Below are positions 9,620 through 17,259 of a stretch of DNA of 64,000 nucleotides, in pieces. This DNA is from Streptomyces griseoflavus (GTDB lineage Bacteria; Actinomycetota; Actinomycetes; Streptomycetales; Streptomycetaceae): contig NZ_BMUC01000012.1 of assembly GCF_014649995.1 (NCBI RefSeq), forward strand, positions 49,673-113,672, given 5' to 3'. Positions within the stretch are counted from its first letter, which is position 1. Each line of letters begins with the position of its first letter. The notes under the pieces are model-generated. The model worked only from the letters and a program-made list of their open reading frames with translations, was not told the DNA's origin and made no database searches. A program made the position numbers and the translations under genes.

Positions 9620-10584
9620 CCATCCTCTGCGTACGTTTCCAGCTGCCTCCGATGTACGAGACGGCCCTGCCGGGGCTGCTCGGCCTGCTGGAGGAGTTCA
9701 CCCCCGTCGTGCAGGCCCTGCCGCCGGACGGGGCGCTGGCCGATCTGCGCGGCGCCGAACGGTACTTCGGACGCACCGCCCTCGAACTGGCCTCGGTGAT
9801 CCGGGTGCGCGCCCTTGCCCTGCACGGCGTCGACTGCGTGATCGGCGCCGGGCCGGGCCCGATGCTGGCCCGCATGGCGCTGCGGGACGCCCGGCCCGGA
9901 CTGACCCGCGCGGTGGCCGGGGACGAGGTGCGGGAGTTCCTCGCCGGCAAGCCCGTCGTCGCGCTGCCCGGCGTCGGCGCCAGGACCGCCCGCACCCTGT
10001 GCGAGTACGGCCTCGACACCCTCGGCCGGGTCGCCGCCGCCCCGCTGTCCACGCTCCAGCGGCTGGTGGGCGCCAGGACCGGACGCGAGCTGCACGAGAA
10101 GGCGGGCGGCGTCGACCGCGGCCGGGTGGTCCCCGACGCGGTCTCCAGGTCCCTGGCCACCGAACGCCCCTTCACCCGGGACGAACTGGACCCCGGGCGG
10201 CACCGCAGGGCCCTGCTCTCGGCCGCCGAGGAGCTGGGCGGCCGGCTGCGCGCCCTCGACAAGGTCTGCCGGAGCCTCACCCTCACCGTGCGCTACGCGG
10301 ACCGGTCCGCCACCACCCGCACCCGCACCCTCCCGGAGCCGACCGCGCACTCGGCCGCGCTCACCACGGCGGCGTACGGCCTGTACGAGGCGCTCGGCCT
10401 CCAGCGCGCCCGGGTCAGGGCGGTCGCGTTGCGCGCGGAGGGCCTCGACCCCGCCGAGCATGCCTCCCACCAGCTCACCTTCGACCCGGTGGACGAGAAG
10501 GTGCGCAGGATCGAGGAGGTCGCCGACCGTGCGCGCGCGAAGTTCGGCCCGCGCGCGGTGATGCCGGGCACGCTGGCCGCGTAG
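9616..10584 (+). CDS. Y-family DNA polymerase-like protein (ImuB-like, probably non-catalytic)
   Basis: 322-aa protein translated from ATGA overlapping the dnaE2 stop, with GGGGAG just upstream, so it is translationally coupled and shares SOS control. Y-family layout: N-terminal palm (MTILCVRFQLPPM), LRGAERYFG, a helix-hairpin-helix (VALPGVGARTARTLCEYGL) and a little-finger region. Where DinB has HVDMD, this protein has CVRFQ. Where DinB has SIDEA, it has PPDGA. Thus metal-binding acids appear lost, as in mycobacterial ImuB, an adaptor for DnaE2. It is shorter than typical ImuB, and I see no clear clamp-binding tail. A degenerate DinB is the alternative label. Confidence 0.85.
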   Translation: MTILCVRFQLPPMYETALPGLLGLLEEFTPVVQALPPDGALADLRGAERYFGRTALELASVIRVRALALHGVDCVIGAGPGPMLARMALRDARPGLTRAVAGDEVREFLAGKPVVALPGVGARTARTLCEYGLDTLGRVAAAPLSTLQRLVGARTGRELHEKAGGVDRGRVVPDAVSRSLATERPFTRDELDPGRHRRALLSAAEELGGRLRALDKVCRSLTLTVRYADRSATTRTRTLPEPTAHSAALTTAAYGLYEALGLQRARVRAVALRAEGLDPAEHASHQLTFDPVDEKVRRIEEVADRARAKFGPRAVMPGTLAA

Positions 10585-10595
10585 GGGCGGATCCC

Positions 10596-10970
10596 TCAGG
10601 CGGCCCACGGCGGCACGATGCGCTTGCCGTCGCCCAGGGTCGCCTCCAGGCCGTGGGACGTGGTGACCCAGGAGACGGCGGTCCCGCCGGTCGGGTTCTC
10701 GACGGCGAGGGTCGAGCCCGCGTGGACGATCACCGTGTCACCGGCGGTGACCCGGTGCGGTGTGCCGTCGAGGGTCATCAGCAGCTCGCCGTCGAGCAGA
10801 TGGAAGATCTCCTCCCGGCTGACGGTGTGCGCGGGGGCCCGGGTACCGGCGGGGATCTCGCCCCGCCAGGCGCACAGCTCCCTGCTGCCGGTCGAGGGGG
10901 TGGCGTGCGCGACGAAGCGGGCGCCGTGCATCTCGTGGACGACGGCATCGGACGGGCGGACGACGGGCAT
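10596..10970 (-). CDS. Cupin-domain protein
   Basis: 124-aa single-cupin protein. The ATG start giving MPVVRPSDAV has GGAGG at the right distance. Conserved cupin motif 1 is visible around APAHTVSREEIFHLLDGEL and motif 2 around AGDTVIVHAGSTLAVEN, although motif 1 has only part of the usual metal-ligand set. The substrate is unknown. It diverges from a MarR regulator across a 100-bp region packed with inverted repeats, so MarR control is likely. Such pairs often respond to phenolic or oxidative signals, but the ligand here is not shown. Confidence 0.8.
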   Translation of the reverse strand: MPVVRPSDAVVHEMHGARFVAHATPSTGSRELCAWRGEIPAGTRAPAHTVSREEIFHLLDGELLMTLDGTPHRVTAGDTVIVHAGSTLAVENPTGGTAVSWVTTSHGLEATLGDGKRIVPPWAA

Positions 10971-10992
10971 GGCGAACCTCCGGGGCAAGTGG

Positions 10993-11026
10993 TCAAGTTA
11001 CTTGACTATATAGTCAAGCGTCTTGA
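10993..11026. promoter_or_regulatory. Overlapping MarR-type operators between cupin and marR genes
   Basis: Three overlapping inverted repeats of TCAAG/CTTGA: TCAAGTTACTTGA (10993-11005), the perfect 18-bp palindrome CTTGACTATATAGTCAAG (11001-11018), and TCAAGCGTCTTGA (11014-11026). One more half-site GTCAAG lies at 11034-11039. It is AT-rich against its surroundings and sits where both divergent promoters must be. Binding by the adjacent MarR protein is inferred. Confidence 0.8.
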
Positions 11027-11054
11027 CCATGCCGTCAAGTGCTTCAATGCCTCC

Positions 11055-11501
11055 GTGCAGAACTCCGAGGCCATGGCCCTGTCCGCCGCCCTGCTCGCCG
11101 TCGCCGGAGACCTCACCCGGCGCATCCACGAGGGCGTGGCCGCCCGCGGGTTCGAAGGGCTGCGGCCCGCGCACGGCTTCGCCTTCACCCGGCTCGCCCC
11201 GGACGGCGCGACGGTCACCGACCTCGCGGTCCACCTCGGGGTGACCAAGCAGGCCGCGAGTCAGCTCGTCGACGAGCTGGTGCGCAAGGGGTATGCCGAG
11301 CGCCGCCCGCACCCCGGGGACGCGCGGGCGCGGCTGGTGGTGCTGACCGAGGAGGGGCGGGCCTGCACCCGGGCGGCCGAGGAGGCGGCGGCGGAGGCCG
11401 TGCGGGCCTGGAGCGAGGTGCTGGGGGAGCCCGAACTGCGCGCACTGCGCGAGCGGTTGCTGACCATCGCACCCGACGGGCCGATTCGTCCCGCTTGGTG
11501 A
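11055..11501 (+). CDS. MarR-family transcriptional regulator
   Basis: About 148-aa winged-helix regulator. The HTH is seen in ATVTDLAVHLGVTKQAASQL and the wing in RKGYAERRPHPGDARARLVV followed by LTEEGRA, the typical MarR signature. The start is uncertain. GTG at 11055 gives MQNSEAMALS and may be leaderless, with a TTGACC box at 11023-11028. ATG at 11073 is the alternative and has only a weak GAGG nearby. Probably autoregulated and represses the divergent cupin gene through the TCAAG repeats. Confidence 0.88.
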   Translation: MQNSEAMALSAALLAVAGDLTRRIHEGVAARGFEGLRPAHGFAFTRLAPDGATVTDLAVHLGVTKQAASQLVDELVRKGYAERRPHPGDARARLVVLTEEGRACTRAAEEAAAEAVRAWSEVLGEPELRALRERLLTIAPDGPIRPAW

Positions 11502-11555
11502 CGCCTTATCAGTCGGCGGTGACCCCGTGCGGGCCGATGCCGGGATTTTTTACCG

Positions 11556-11593
11556 ACCCGTAACTTCCCGCTTCGGCTACTCGCCCGTAACTT
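11556..11593. repeat. Direct repeat CCCGTAACTT pair upstream of the lipase
   Basis: CCCGTAACTT occurs twice with a 28-bp period, starting near 11556 and 11584, between the marR stop and the lipase leader. It could be an activator site on one face of the helix. No regulator can be named. Confidence 0.45.
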
Positions 11594-11676
11594 GACGAGT
11601 GAACAGCATCCTCGTGATCCGGATCACAGGGCGTAGGACCCCACCCTTCCCCCTTGACCCGCAAGGAGATCACACG

Positions 11677-12540
11677 ATGCTGCACTGGAAGCGGGTGATC
11701 AGACCGCTGGCGGCCTTCCTCCTGGCCGCCGCGGCCGTCACCGTCCCCTCCGCCGCGAGTGCCCGGGCCGCCACCGCGCCCAGCTCGGGCTGGAACGACT
11801 ACGCGTGCGTGCCCTCCGCCGCCCACCCCCGCCCCGTCGTCCTGGTCCACGGCACCTTCGGCAACTCCGTCGACAACTGGCTGGGCCTCGCGCCCTATCT
11901 GAAGCACCGCGGCTACTGCGTCTACTCCCTCGACTACGGGCAGCTCCCCGGCGTCCCCTTCTTCCACGGCCTCGGCCCCGTCGAGAAGTCCGCCGGGCAG
12001 CTCGACGCCTTCGTCGACAAGGTGCTCGCCGCCACCGGTGCCGAGAAGGCCGACATCGTCGGCCACTCCCAGGGCGGCATGATGCCGCGCCACTACCTCA
12101 GGTTCCTCGGCGGAGCGGCCGAGGTGAACGCCCTCGTCGGCATCGCCCCCAGCAACCACGGCACCACGCTCGGCGGCCTCACCGCGCTGCTGCCGTACTT
12201 CCCGGGCGCCGCGGACCTGCTGAACGAGGCCACCCCCGCCCTCGCCGACCAGGTCGCCGGCTCCGACTTCCTCACCAGGCTCAACGCGGGCGGCGACACC
12301 GTGCCCGGCGTCCGCTACACCGTCATCGCCACCCGGTACGACCAGGTCGTCACCCCGTACCGCAGCTCCTACCTGACCGGGCCGAACGTACGCAACGTGC
12401 TGCTCCAGGACCTCTGCCCGGTCGATCTGTCCGAACACCTGGCCGTCGGGCTGTTCGACCGGATCGTCTTCCACGAGGTGGCCAACGCCCTCGATCCGGC
12501 CCGGGCGAAACCCACCACCTGCGCCTCGGCGTTCAGCTGA
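11677..12540 (+). CDS. Secreted lipase / esterase (alpha/beta hydrolase, lipase class 2)
   Basis: 287-aa secreted hydrolase. ATG start with AAGGAG at 11663-11668. Signal peptide hydrophobic core LAAFLLAAAAVTV ends near ARAATAP. The oxyanion HGTFGN region follows VVLVHG, the nucleophile is Ser in GHSQGG, an acid is likely Asp in RYDQVVTPY, and a late His (LSEHLAVG) could complete the triad. Four cysteines suggest disulfides suited to the outside. It resembles actinomycete extracellular triacylglycerol lipases of the EstA/LipA class. The in-frame upstream ATG at 11599 would only add residues before the signal peptide. Confidence 0.9.
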   Translation: MLHWKRVIRPLAAFLLAAAAVTVPSAASARAATAPSSGWNDYACVPSAAHPRPVVLVHGTFGNSVDNWLGLAPYLKHRGYCVYSLDYGQLPGVPFFHGLGPVEKSAGQLDAFVDKVLAATGAEKADIVGHSQGGMMPRHYLRFLGGAAEVNALVGIAPSNHGTTLGGLTALLPYFPGAADLLNEATPALADQVAGSDFLTRLNAGGDTVPGVRYTVIATRYDQVVTPYRSSYLTGPNVRNVLLQDLCPVDLSEHLAVGLFDRIVFHEVANALDPARAKPTTCASAFS

Positions 12541-12546
12541 CACGCG

Positions 12547-12587
12547 CGGGGGCCCTGCCCGGCCTGAGCCGCCGGACAGGGCCCCCG
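12547..12587. terminator. Bidirectional terminator between lipase and LPMO
   Basis: Inverted repeat CGGGGGCCCTG / CAGGGCCCCCG with a 19-nt loop that itself can pair. Placed exactly between the two convergent genes. Confidence 0.8.
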
Positions 12588-12593
12588 AGTCGG

Positions 12594-13652
12594 TCAGCGG
12601 CCGTGCCGCCCGGTCGCCGTGCGCCGCCGTGCGGAGGCGAACAGCGCCGCGGAGCCCAGTGCCAGCGCCGCGGCACCGCCGACCATCAGGTACGGCGTAC
12701 TGGAGTCACCGCCGGTCTCCGCGAGGTTCTGCGACGCCCCGGCCACCTTGGGCTGGTTGGGGGTGTCCGCGTCGCCGGCGGTGTCCGGGCCGGCGTCGTC
12801 GCCCGCCGCGACCGGCTTCGCCGAGGTGCTGGGGTCGTCGTCACCGTGCCCGTGGTTCTCGATGGTCGACTTCCCGGCGCCGTCCTTGATCTGCTGCTCG
12901 GACGGGGCGGAGGCGGTCGGCGCCGGGGCTGCCGCCTCGGGCGTGTCGCCGGAACCGGAGGCCTCACCGCCGCCGGCCGCGTCCCCGCCCGCCGGGGACC
13001 CGCCGCTCGCCCCGGACCCGCCGCCGAAGGTGACGTCCGAGCACGAGTAGAACGCCTCCGGGCTGTCCGACCGCTGCCACACCGCGTACAGCAGCTGCTT
13101 GCCGGAGCGCTCGGGGAGGGTCCCGCCGAACGTGTAGAAGCCGCCCGACGCGACCGGGTCGGTGGAGGTGGCCACCGGGTTCGCCAGGTCCAGGTCGTCC
13201 CAGGCCAGCGGCTGCGACGGGTCGTAGCCGGGCTTGGTGATGTACACCTTGAAGGTCCCCTTGTGCGGGGCCGTCACCCGGTACTTGAAGGTGTACGAGC
13301 CGCTGCTCACGCTCGTCGCGGGCCAGTCGGCGCGGGCCAGGTCGAGGCCCTTGAACGTCTCGTCGCCCGCGCTGCACAGCTTCCCGTCGGCGATGAGCTC
13401 CTGGTGGCGTCCGCCCGCGTCGCCGATGCGGACGCCGTTCCAGTCGTAGAGCGCCTGGGTTCCGCCGGCCGCGACCGCCGCCTTGCACGCCGCCGACGTG
13501 GGGCTCTCCGGGCCCTCGGCGTAGCACTGCGCGACCCGGCTGACCGGGTCGCCCATCGAACCGTGCGCGGACGCCGGGGTGGCGGACAGCCCGGTCAGGG
13601 CGAGCGGGACGAGACCGACGGCGGCGACAGCGGCCTTGCGGCGTGCGGACAT
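12594..13652 (-). CDS. Wall-anchored lytic polysaccharide monooxygenase (AA10) with LAxTG sorting signal
   Basis: 352-aa secreted copper enzyme. The signal peptide ends ATPASA, directly before HGSMGDP, so the mature N-terminus is the histidine of the copper histidine brace. The second His is probably in TAPHKGTF. The AA10 core runs to about residue 205 (ending EAFYSCSDVTF). An Ala/Gly/Asp-rich linker of about 100 residues follows, then LAETGGDS, a hydrophobic helix and RRRTATGRHGR, a class E sortase signal. It likely oxidises chitin or a related glycan at the cell wall. GAGGAG precedes the ATG. No sortase gene is in the window. Confidence 0.9.
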   Translation of the reverse strand: MSARRKAAVAAVGLVPLALTGLSATPASAHGSMGDPVSRVAQCYAEGPESPTSAACKAAVAAGGTQALYDWNGVRIGDAGGRHQELIADGKLCSAGDETFKGLDLARADWPATSVSSGSYTFKYRVTAPHKGTFKVYITKPGYDPSQPLAWDDLDLANPVATSTDPVASGGFYTFGGTLPERSGKQLLYAVWQRSDSPEAFYSCSDVTFGGGSGASGGSPAGGDAAGGGEASGSGDTPEAAAPAPTASAPSEQQIKDGAGKSTIENHGHGDDDPSTSAKPVAAGDDAGPDTAGDADTPNQPKVAGASQNLAETGGDSSTPYLMVGGAAALALGSAALFASARRRTATGRHGR

Positions 13653-13832
13653 GGGGCAGCAACTCCTCGACAACGGCGGTCCGTGGAACCTTCGGGGGTG
13701 GATCCCGTGGGGGTGGCTCAGAAGCTAGCGGCGGGGAACCGCTAAATCGCCCGTCGAAGGCCCCGCGGGGAGATCCTTATGGCCGCGTTAAGGGAGTGCT
13801 CAGGCTGGGATGAGGTAGGTACCGTGCGCGGC

Positions 13833-14300
13833 ATGACAGACGCGCGGATCCGCCCGGCCCGCCCCGCCGACGTCCCCGACGTGAGGAGGGTGATCGACGC
13901 GGCCTTCCGGCCGTACATCGCGCGCATCGGCCTGGTTCCGGTGCCCATGGAGGCGGACCACGCGGCGAACGTGGCCGCGGGCAGGGTGTTCGTGGCGGAA
14001 ACGCCGACGGCGGGCCCCGCGCGGGTGACCGGCCTCGTCGTGGTCGACCGGCGCGCGGACCACCTCCACCTGGACACCGTCGCCGTCCACCCCGAGGCGC
14101 ACGGCACCGGTGTGGGGCGGCTGCTGCTGGAGTTCGTGGAGGCGCACGCCCGTGCGCTCGGGCTGCCCGAGATCAGGCTCTTCACGAACGCCCTGATGTG
14201 GGAGAACCAGCGGATCTACCCGAGGTTCGGCTACGAGGTCGTGGAGCGCGGGGCCACCGGGCCGTACGACCGGATCCACTACCGCAAGCGGCTGGACTGA
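13833..14300 (+). CDS. GNAT-family N-acetyltransferase
   Basis: 155-aa acetyltransferase starting MTDARIRPARPADV. The acetyl-CoA binding motif A is HPEAHGTGVGRLLL, preceded by the typical beta-strand HLDTVAV. The C-terminal NQRIYPRFGYEVVER is the GNAT motif B region. It stands alone between the LPMO gene and a small reverse-strand ORF. Substrate unknown; small-molecule or protein N-acetylation is the family role. Confidence 0.88.
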   Translation: MTDARIRPARPADVPDVRRVIDAAFRPYIARIGLVPVPMEADHAANVAAGRVFVAETPTAGPARVTGLVVVDRRADHLHLDTVAVHPEAHGTGVGRLLLEFVEAHARALGLPEIRLFTNALMWENQRIYPRFGYEVVERGATGPYDRIHYRKRLD

Positions 14301-14319
14301 AGGTCCCGCCCGGGCGCGG

Positions 14320-14454
14320 TCAGCCGTCGGGCCACCAGGCGCGGGCGATGTCCTCGCGGACCTCGGGTCGTCCCGCGGGACGCCGGTCGGCCTCCTCACG
14401 GACCCGGCGGGTGTCCGTCTTCCTCGGGGGCTTCCGCACGGTGACACGGCGCAT
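14320..14454 (-). CDS. Small basic hypothetical protein (44 aa)
   Basis: 44-residue Arg-rich ORF (MRRVTVRKPPRKTDTRRV at the start, ending ARAWWPDG). Its ATG is preceded by a near-ideal GAAGGAGG ribosome site, the main reason to call it. No family recognised. An in-frame extension to 14559 lacks a ribosome site. It could bind nucleic acid, but that is only a charge-based guess. Confidence 0.5.
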   Translation of the reverse strand: MRRVTVRKPPRKTDTRRVREEADRRPAGRPEVREDIARAWWPDG

Positions 14455-14591
14455 GACTGCCTCCTTCGGGTCCACCGGGTTCCGCGTTCGCACGGAGGCG
14501 GACCTTTCGGGGCAGAGTTCCCCATCGGCCGCCGCCTGTCTGTGGCAGCGGTCACGCATCGATTGTCAGTGGCAGGTGTCACCGTGGACCC

Positions 14592-15212
14592 ATGACCACG
14601 ATCGGCAGTGACGGTACGGACACGGACGGTGTCGACTGGGACGCGCGGGCCGCCGCCTTCGACGAGGAGCCGGACCACGGACTGCGCGACCCCCGGGTGC
14701 GCGCGGCCTGGGGAGCGCGGCTGCGTGCCTGGCTGCCCGGGCAGCCAGGTGACGTCCTCGACCTCGGCTGCGGCACCGGCAGCCTGTCGCTCCTCGCGGC
14801 CGAGCAGGGGCACCGGGTCACCGGCGTCGACCGGTCCCCGGCGATGGTGGCGCTCGCCCGGGAGAAGCTCGCCGGGCGGGACGCGGTGTTCCTGCTCGGT
14901 GACGCCGCGGCCCCGCCGGTCGGCGGGGAGCGCTACGACGCCGTCCTCGTCCGGCACGTGCTGTGGACCCTGCCCGAGCCCGGCCGGGTGCTGCGGCTCT
15001 GGCGGGGCCTGCTGCGGCCGGGCGGGCGGCTCGTCCTGGTCGAGGGCGTGTGGGGGACGGTGAGCCCGGCCGGCATACCGGCCGACCGGCTCACCGCCCT
15101 GCTCGCCCCGCTCGGCGGACAGGCGCGGGTGGAGCACCTGTCCGGAGAGACGGAACTGTGGGGCCGGGAGGTGGACGACGAGCGCTACGCCGTGGTCGCG
15201 GTCCCCGGATAG
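14592..15212 (+). CDS. SAM-dependent class I methyltransferase
   Basis: 206-aa Rossmann-fold methyltransferase (methyltransf_11/25 type). Motif I is DVLDLGCGTGSLSLL, the acidic end of strand 2 is GVDRS, and motif post-II is GDAAAPP. The RPGGRLVLVEGVW strand follows motif III. N-terminus VDWDARAAAFDEEPDHG is common in small-molecule methyltransferases. Target unknown. It stands between convergently oriented genes and has no obvious operon partner. Confidence 0.87.
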   Translation: MTTIGSDGTDTDGVDWDARAAAFDEEPDHGLRDPRVRAAWGARLRAWLPGQPGDVLDLGCGTGSLSLLAAEQGHRVTGVDRSPAMVALAREKLAGRDAVFLLGDAAAPPVGGERYDAVLVRHVLWTLPEPGRVLRLWRGLLRPGGRLVLVEGVWGTVSPAGIPADRLTALLAPLGGQARVEHLSGETELWGREVDDERYAVVAVPG

Positions 15213-15221
15213 CCCCCGCCC

Positions 15222-15722
15222 TCAGGTGAGCAGGGTGCCGATGCCGTCCTCGCGGGCCCGGGCGTCCAGCTCGTCCAGGGCGGCCACCGCGGCGGCCGCC
15301 GCCTCGGGATCCGTGGTGAGCAGACCGCTCGCCGCGAACTCGTCCTCGTCCAGCCGCCGCACGTCCGTGCCGTCCGCGGAGACCCACAGGTCCAGGTCGA
15401 GGTCCTCGACGACCAGCCGGCCGCCGGTGAGCTCCGCCGGGCGGGTGATGTCGCAGTAGTGCCCCTTGAGGGCGCCGTCGGAGGTGCGGACCTCCTTCAC
15501 GGAGTACCACCGGTCGCGCCAGTAGTGCTCCGTGAAGACGTCCCCGGGCTCGAAGCGCACGAAGCCGAAGTCGCGCACGCCGCTGCCCGCCCAGGGGGCG
15601 CGCACACTGACGCGCGTGCCGTCGTCGCCGAGCAGCTCGGCCGGGTAGCGGATCTTCATCCGCCCCGCCTTGACGAGGACGACCTCCACCCGCGCCGGTC
15701 CGTCAGCCGCATGCACGGACAT
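15222..15722 (-). CDS. DUF402 (FomD-like) domain protein
   Basis: 166-aa protein of the DUF402/FomD barrel family, whose characterised members hydrolyse nucleotides or nucleotidylated intermediates. Typical sequences: VFTEHYWRDRWYSV, GHYCDITRPAEL and DLDLDLWV, with the acidic residues that bind divalent metals. Its ATG (GGAGGTGCGGT in front) lies inside the end of the acetyltransferase gene, overlapping by 20 bp, so the two are translated as a unit. Substrate not identifiable. Confidence 0.82.
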   Translation of the reverse strand: MSVHAADGPARVEVVLVKAGRMKIRYPAELLGDDGTRVSVRAPWAGSGVRDFGFVRFEPGDVFTEHYWRDRWYSVKEVRTSDGALKGHYCDITRPAELTGGRLVVEDLDLDLWVSADGTDVRRLDEDEFAASGLLTTDPEAAAAAVAALDELDARAREDGIGTLLT

Positions 15723-16632
15723 ACCGCACCTCCGTCCCGCAGATCTCGTAGCCGAACCACTTGTTGATCGCGATCATCGGCCCGTTCCCGGTGTCGTTGC
15801 CCGTGAACGCCTCCGTGTACCCGGCCGCGCGGGCCCGATGCAGCGAGTCGTTCTTGGCGAGCTTGGCCAGGCCCCGGCCGCGGTGGGCGCGGGCGGTGCC
15901 GGTCATGCCCGTCGCATACCGGGTGCCACCGTCCGTGCGGGCCGCGGAGAACGCGGCGGGGCGGCCGTCGACCAGCGCCACCGTGGTCAGCTCGGCGCTG
16001 AACAGCGGGTGCCGCCACGTCTCCGCCAGCCAGGCCTCGTAGTCGGTGAACTCGGTGTCCACGTCGCTCGGCTCGTCCGCCGTGGTCTCCGCGTCCAGCT
16101 CGAACAGCGGTCGCGGATCGGCGGCGAAGGCCGAGGCCGGGCGCAGTTCCACGCCCGGCGGCGGGTCCTGGAGCGGGGGCAGGGTGCCGTTCGCCAGGTC
16201 CAGGCGGAGGAAGTGGGCCGAGCGGCTCGCCCGGTATCCGCGCAGCTCGGCGAAGGCGCGGTTGCCCGGCTCGTCCGGCACCCATGCCAGCAGCCTCGTC
16301 GCGCCGTGCGCGACCAGGTGCTCCTCGCCGGCGCGGACCAGCAGCGTCCCGGCGCCCCGGCGGGTGTGCCGGGGATGGACGTACACGTTGAGGTTGCCCT
16401 GGCCCGGATCGGAGCTCTCGTGGGTCAGGTGCACCTGTGCCGTGCCGATCACCTCGCCGTCGGCCACGGCCACGAGGGGGCGGTAGCGGGCGTCCGGGTG
16501 CAGCTGGGTGAGGTCGTGCGCCAGGGACTCGGGAGTGACGAGGATGAACGGCAGCGCGGCCTGCCGGACACGGGCGAAGCCCGCGAGGTCGGCGGGCGCG
16601 TCGGGGCGGAGGTCGCGGACGGTCACTGTCAT
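15703..16632 (-). CDS. Tandem GNAT acetyltransferase
   Basis: 309-aa protein with two GNAT modules. The N-terminal module (about residues 4-150) has the acetyl-CoA loop PRHTRRGAGTLLV. The C-terminal module has AHRGRGLAKLAK and FTGNDTGNGPMIAINKWFGYE, a signature of actinobacterial tandem GNATs. ATG start MTVTVRDLRP. First gene of a two-gene unit with DUF402. Divergent from the GntR regulator, whose leaderless promoter lies 100 bp away. Substrate unknown. Confidence 0.88.
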   Translation of the reverse strand: MTVTVRDLRPDAPADLAGFARVRQAALPFILVTPESLAHDLTQLHPDARYRPLVAVADGEVIGTAQVHLTHESSDPGQGNLNVYVHPRHTRRGAGTLLVRAGEEHLVAHGATRLLAWVPDEPGNRAFAELRGYRASRSAHFLRLDLANGTLPPLQDPPPGVELRPASAFAADPRPLFELDAETTADEPSDVDTEFTDYEAWLAETWRHPLFSAELTTVALVDGRPAAFSAARTDGGTRYATGMTGTARAHRGRGLAKLAKNDSLHRARAAGYTEAFTGNDTGNGPMIAINKWFGYEICGTEVRYVRACG

Positions 16633-16729
16633 GGAAGCGCACGCTACGGGGGACGCGGGCGGGGGCGCCTCCCAATTTCCGGCGGGTGCGGGTGCCTCCG
16701 GCGGCGCGACGGTGCGGGACAATCGTGCC

Positions 16730-17095
16730 GTGACCTTGAAGATCCAGATCGATGACGGCGCACCGCCGTACGAGCAGGTGCGGGCGCAGATCTCCGAGCA
16801 GGCCCGCGCGGGGGTGCTGCCGGTGGGGTACCGGCTGCCGACGGTGCGAGGGCTGGCCGGCACGCTCGGCCTGGCGGCGAACACGGTGGCCAAGGCGTAC
16901 CGGGCGCTGGAAGCGGACGGGGTGATCGAGACGCGGGGCCGCAACGGGACGTTCGTCGCCGCGGCGGGTGCGGGGGCGGAGCGGGAACTGGCGTCCGCCG
17001 GGCAGGCGTATGCGGCGCGGGCGCGGCGGCTGGGGTGCTCGGAGGAGGAGGCGCTGGCCGCTGTGCGGGATGCTCTGCGGGCGGCTTACGAGTGA
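16730..17095 (+). CDS. GntR-family regulator, YtrA subfamily
   Basis: 121-aa regulator with winged HTH (APPYEQVRAQISEQ, YRLPTVRGLAGTLGLAANTV, GVIETRGRNGTF) and only a short C-terminal helical tail, the hallmark of YtrA-type GntR proteins. The GTG at 16730 gives MTLKIQIDDG. A GACAAT box 7 bp before it suggests a leaderless transcript. YtrA regulators usually control ABC transporters, but none is adjacent, so the target may be distant or the divergent GNAT gene. Confidence 0.87.
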   Translation: MTLKIQIDDGAPPYEQVRAQISEQARAGVLPVGYRLPTVRGLAGTLGLAANTVAKAYRALEADGVIETRGRNGTFVAAAGAGAERELASAGQAYAARARRLGCSEEEALAAVRDALRAAYE

Positions 17096-17173
17096 GCGGT
17101 GCCGGGCCGGCGGCTCATGGGGGAGCGCCGTCGCGGCGGAGGGCTGGTCCCGGGTGCCGGTCCGTGGGGGCCG

Positions 17174-17259
17174 GTCGCGCAGTTCCCCGCGCCCCTGAGG
17201 GGTGCGGTCTTCAGGCCTGTCGCGTAGTTCCTCGTGCCCGTGGGGGCGCGGTCGTCAGG
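17174..17259. repeat. Two tandem copies of a Streptomyces extragenic repeat
   Basis: Two about 41-bp copies, 17174-17215 and 17219-17259, each of the form GTCGCGCAGTTCCCCGCGCC followed by a G-rich stretch and GGTC(T/G)TCAGG. I recall this element as widely dispersed between genes in Streptomyces chromosomes. The second copy lies inside the 3' end of the DUF72 gene and codes its last residues; the first contains the stop codon. Confidence 0.7.

Noticed and set aside
9387-11501. Long 704-codon plus-strand open frame across dnaE2 end, Y-family gene and marR
   Set aside because: Most of it is a high-GC shadow of genes in other frames; only the marR part (from 11055) has homology.
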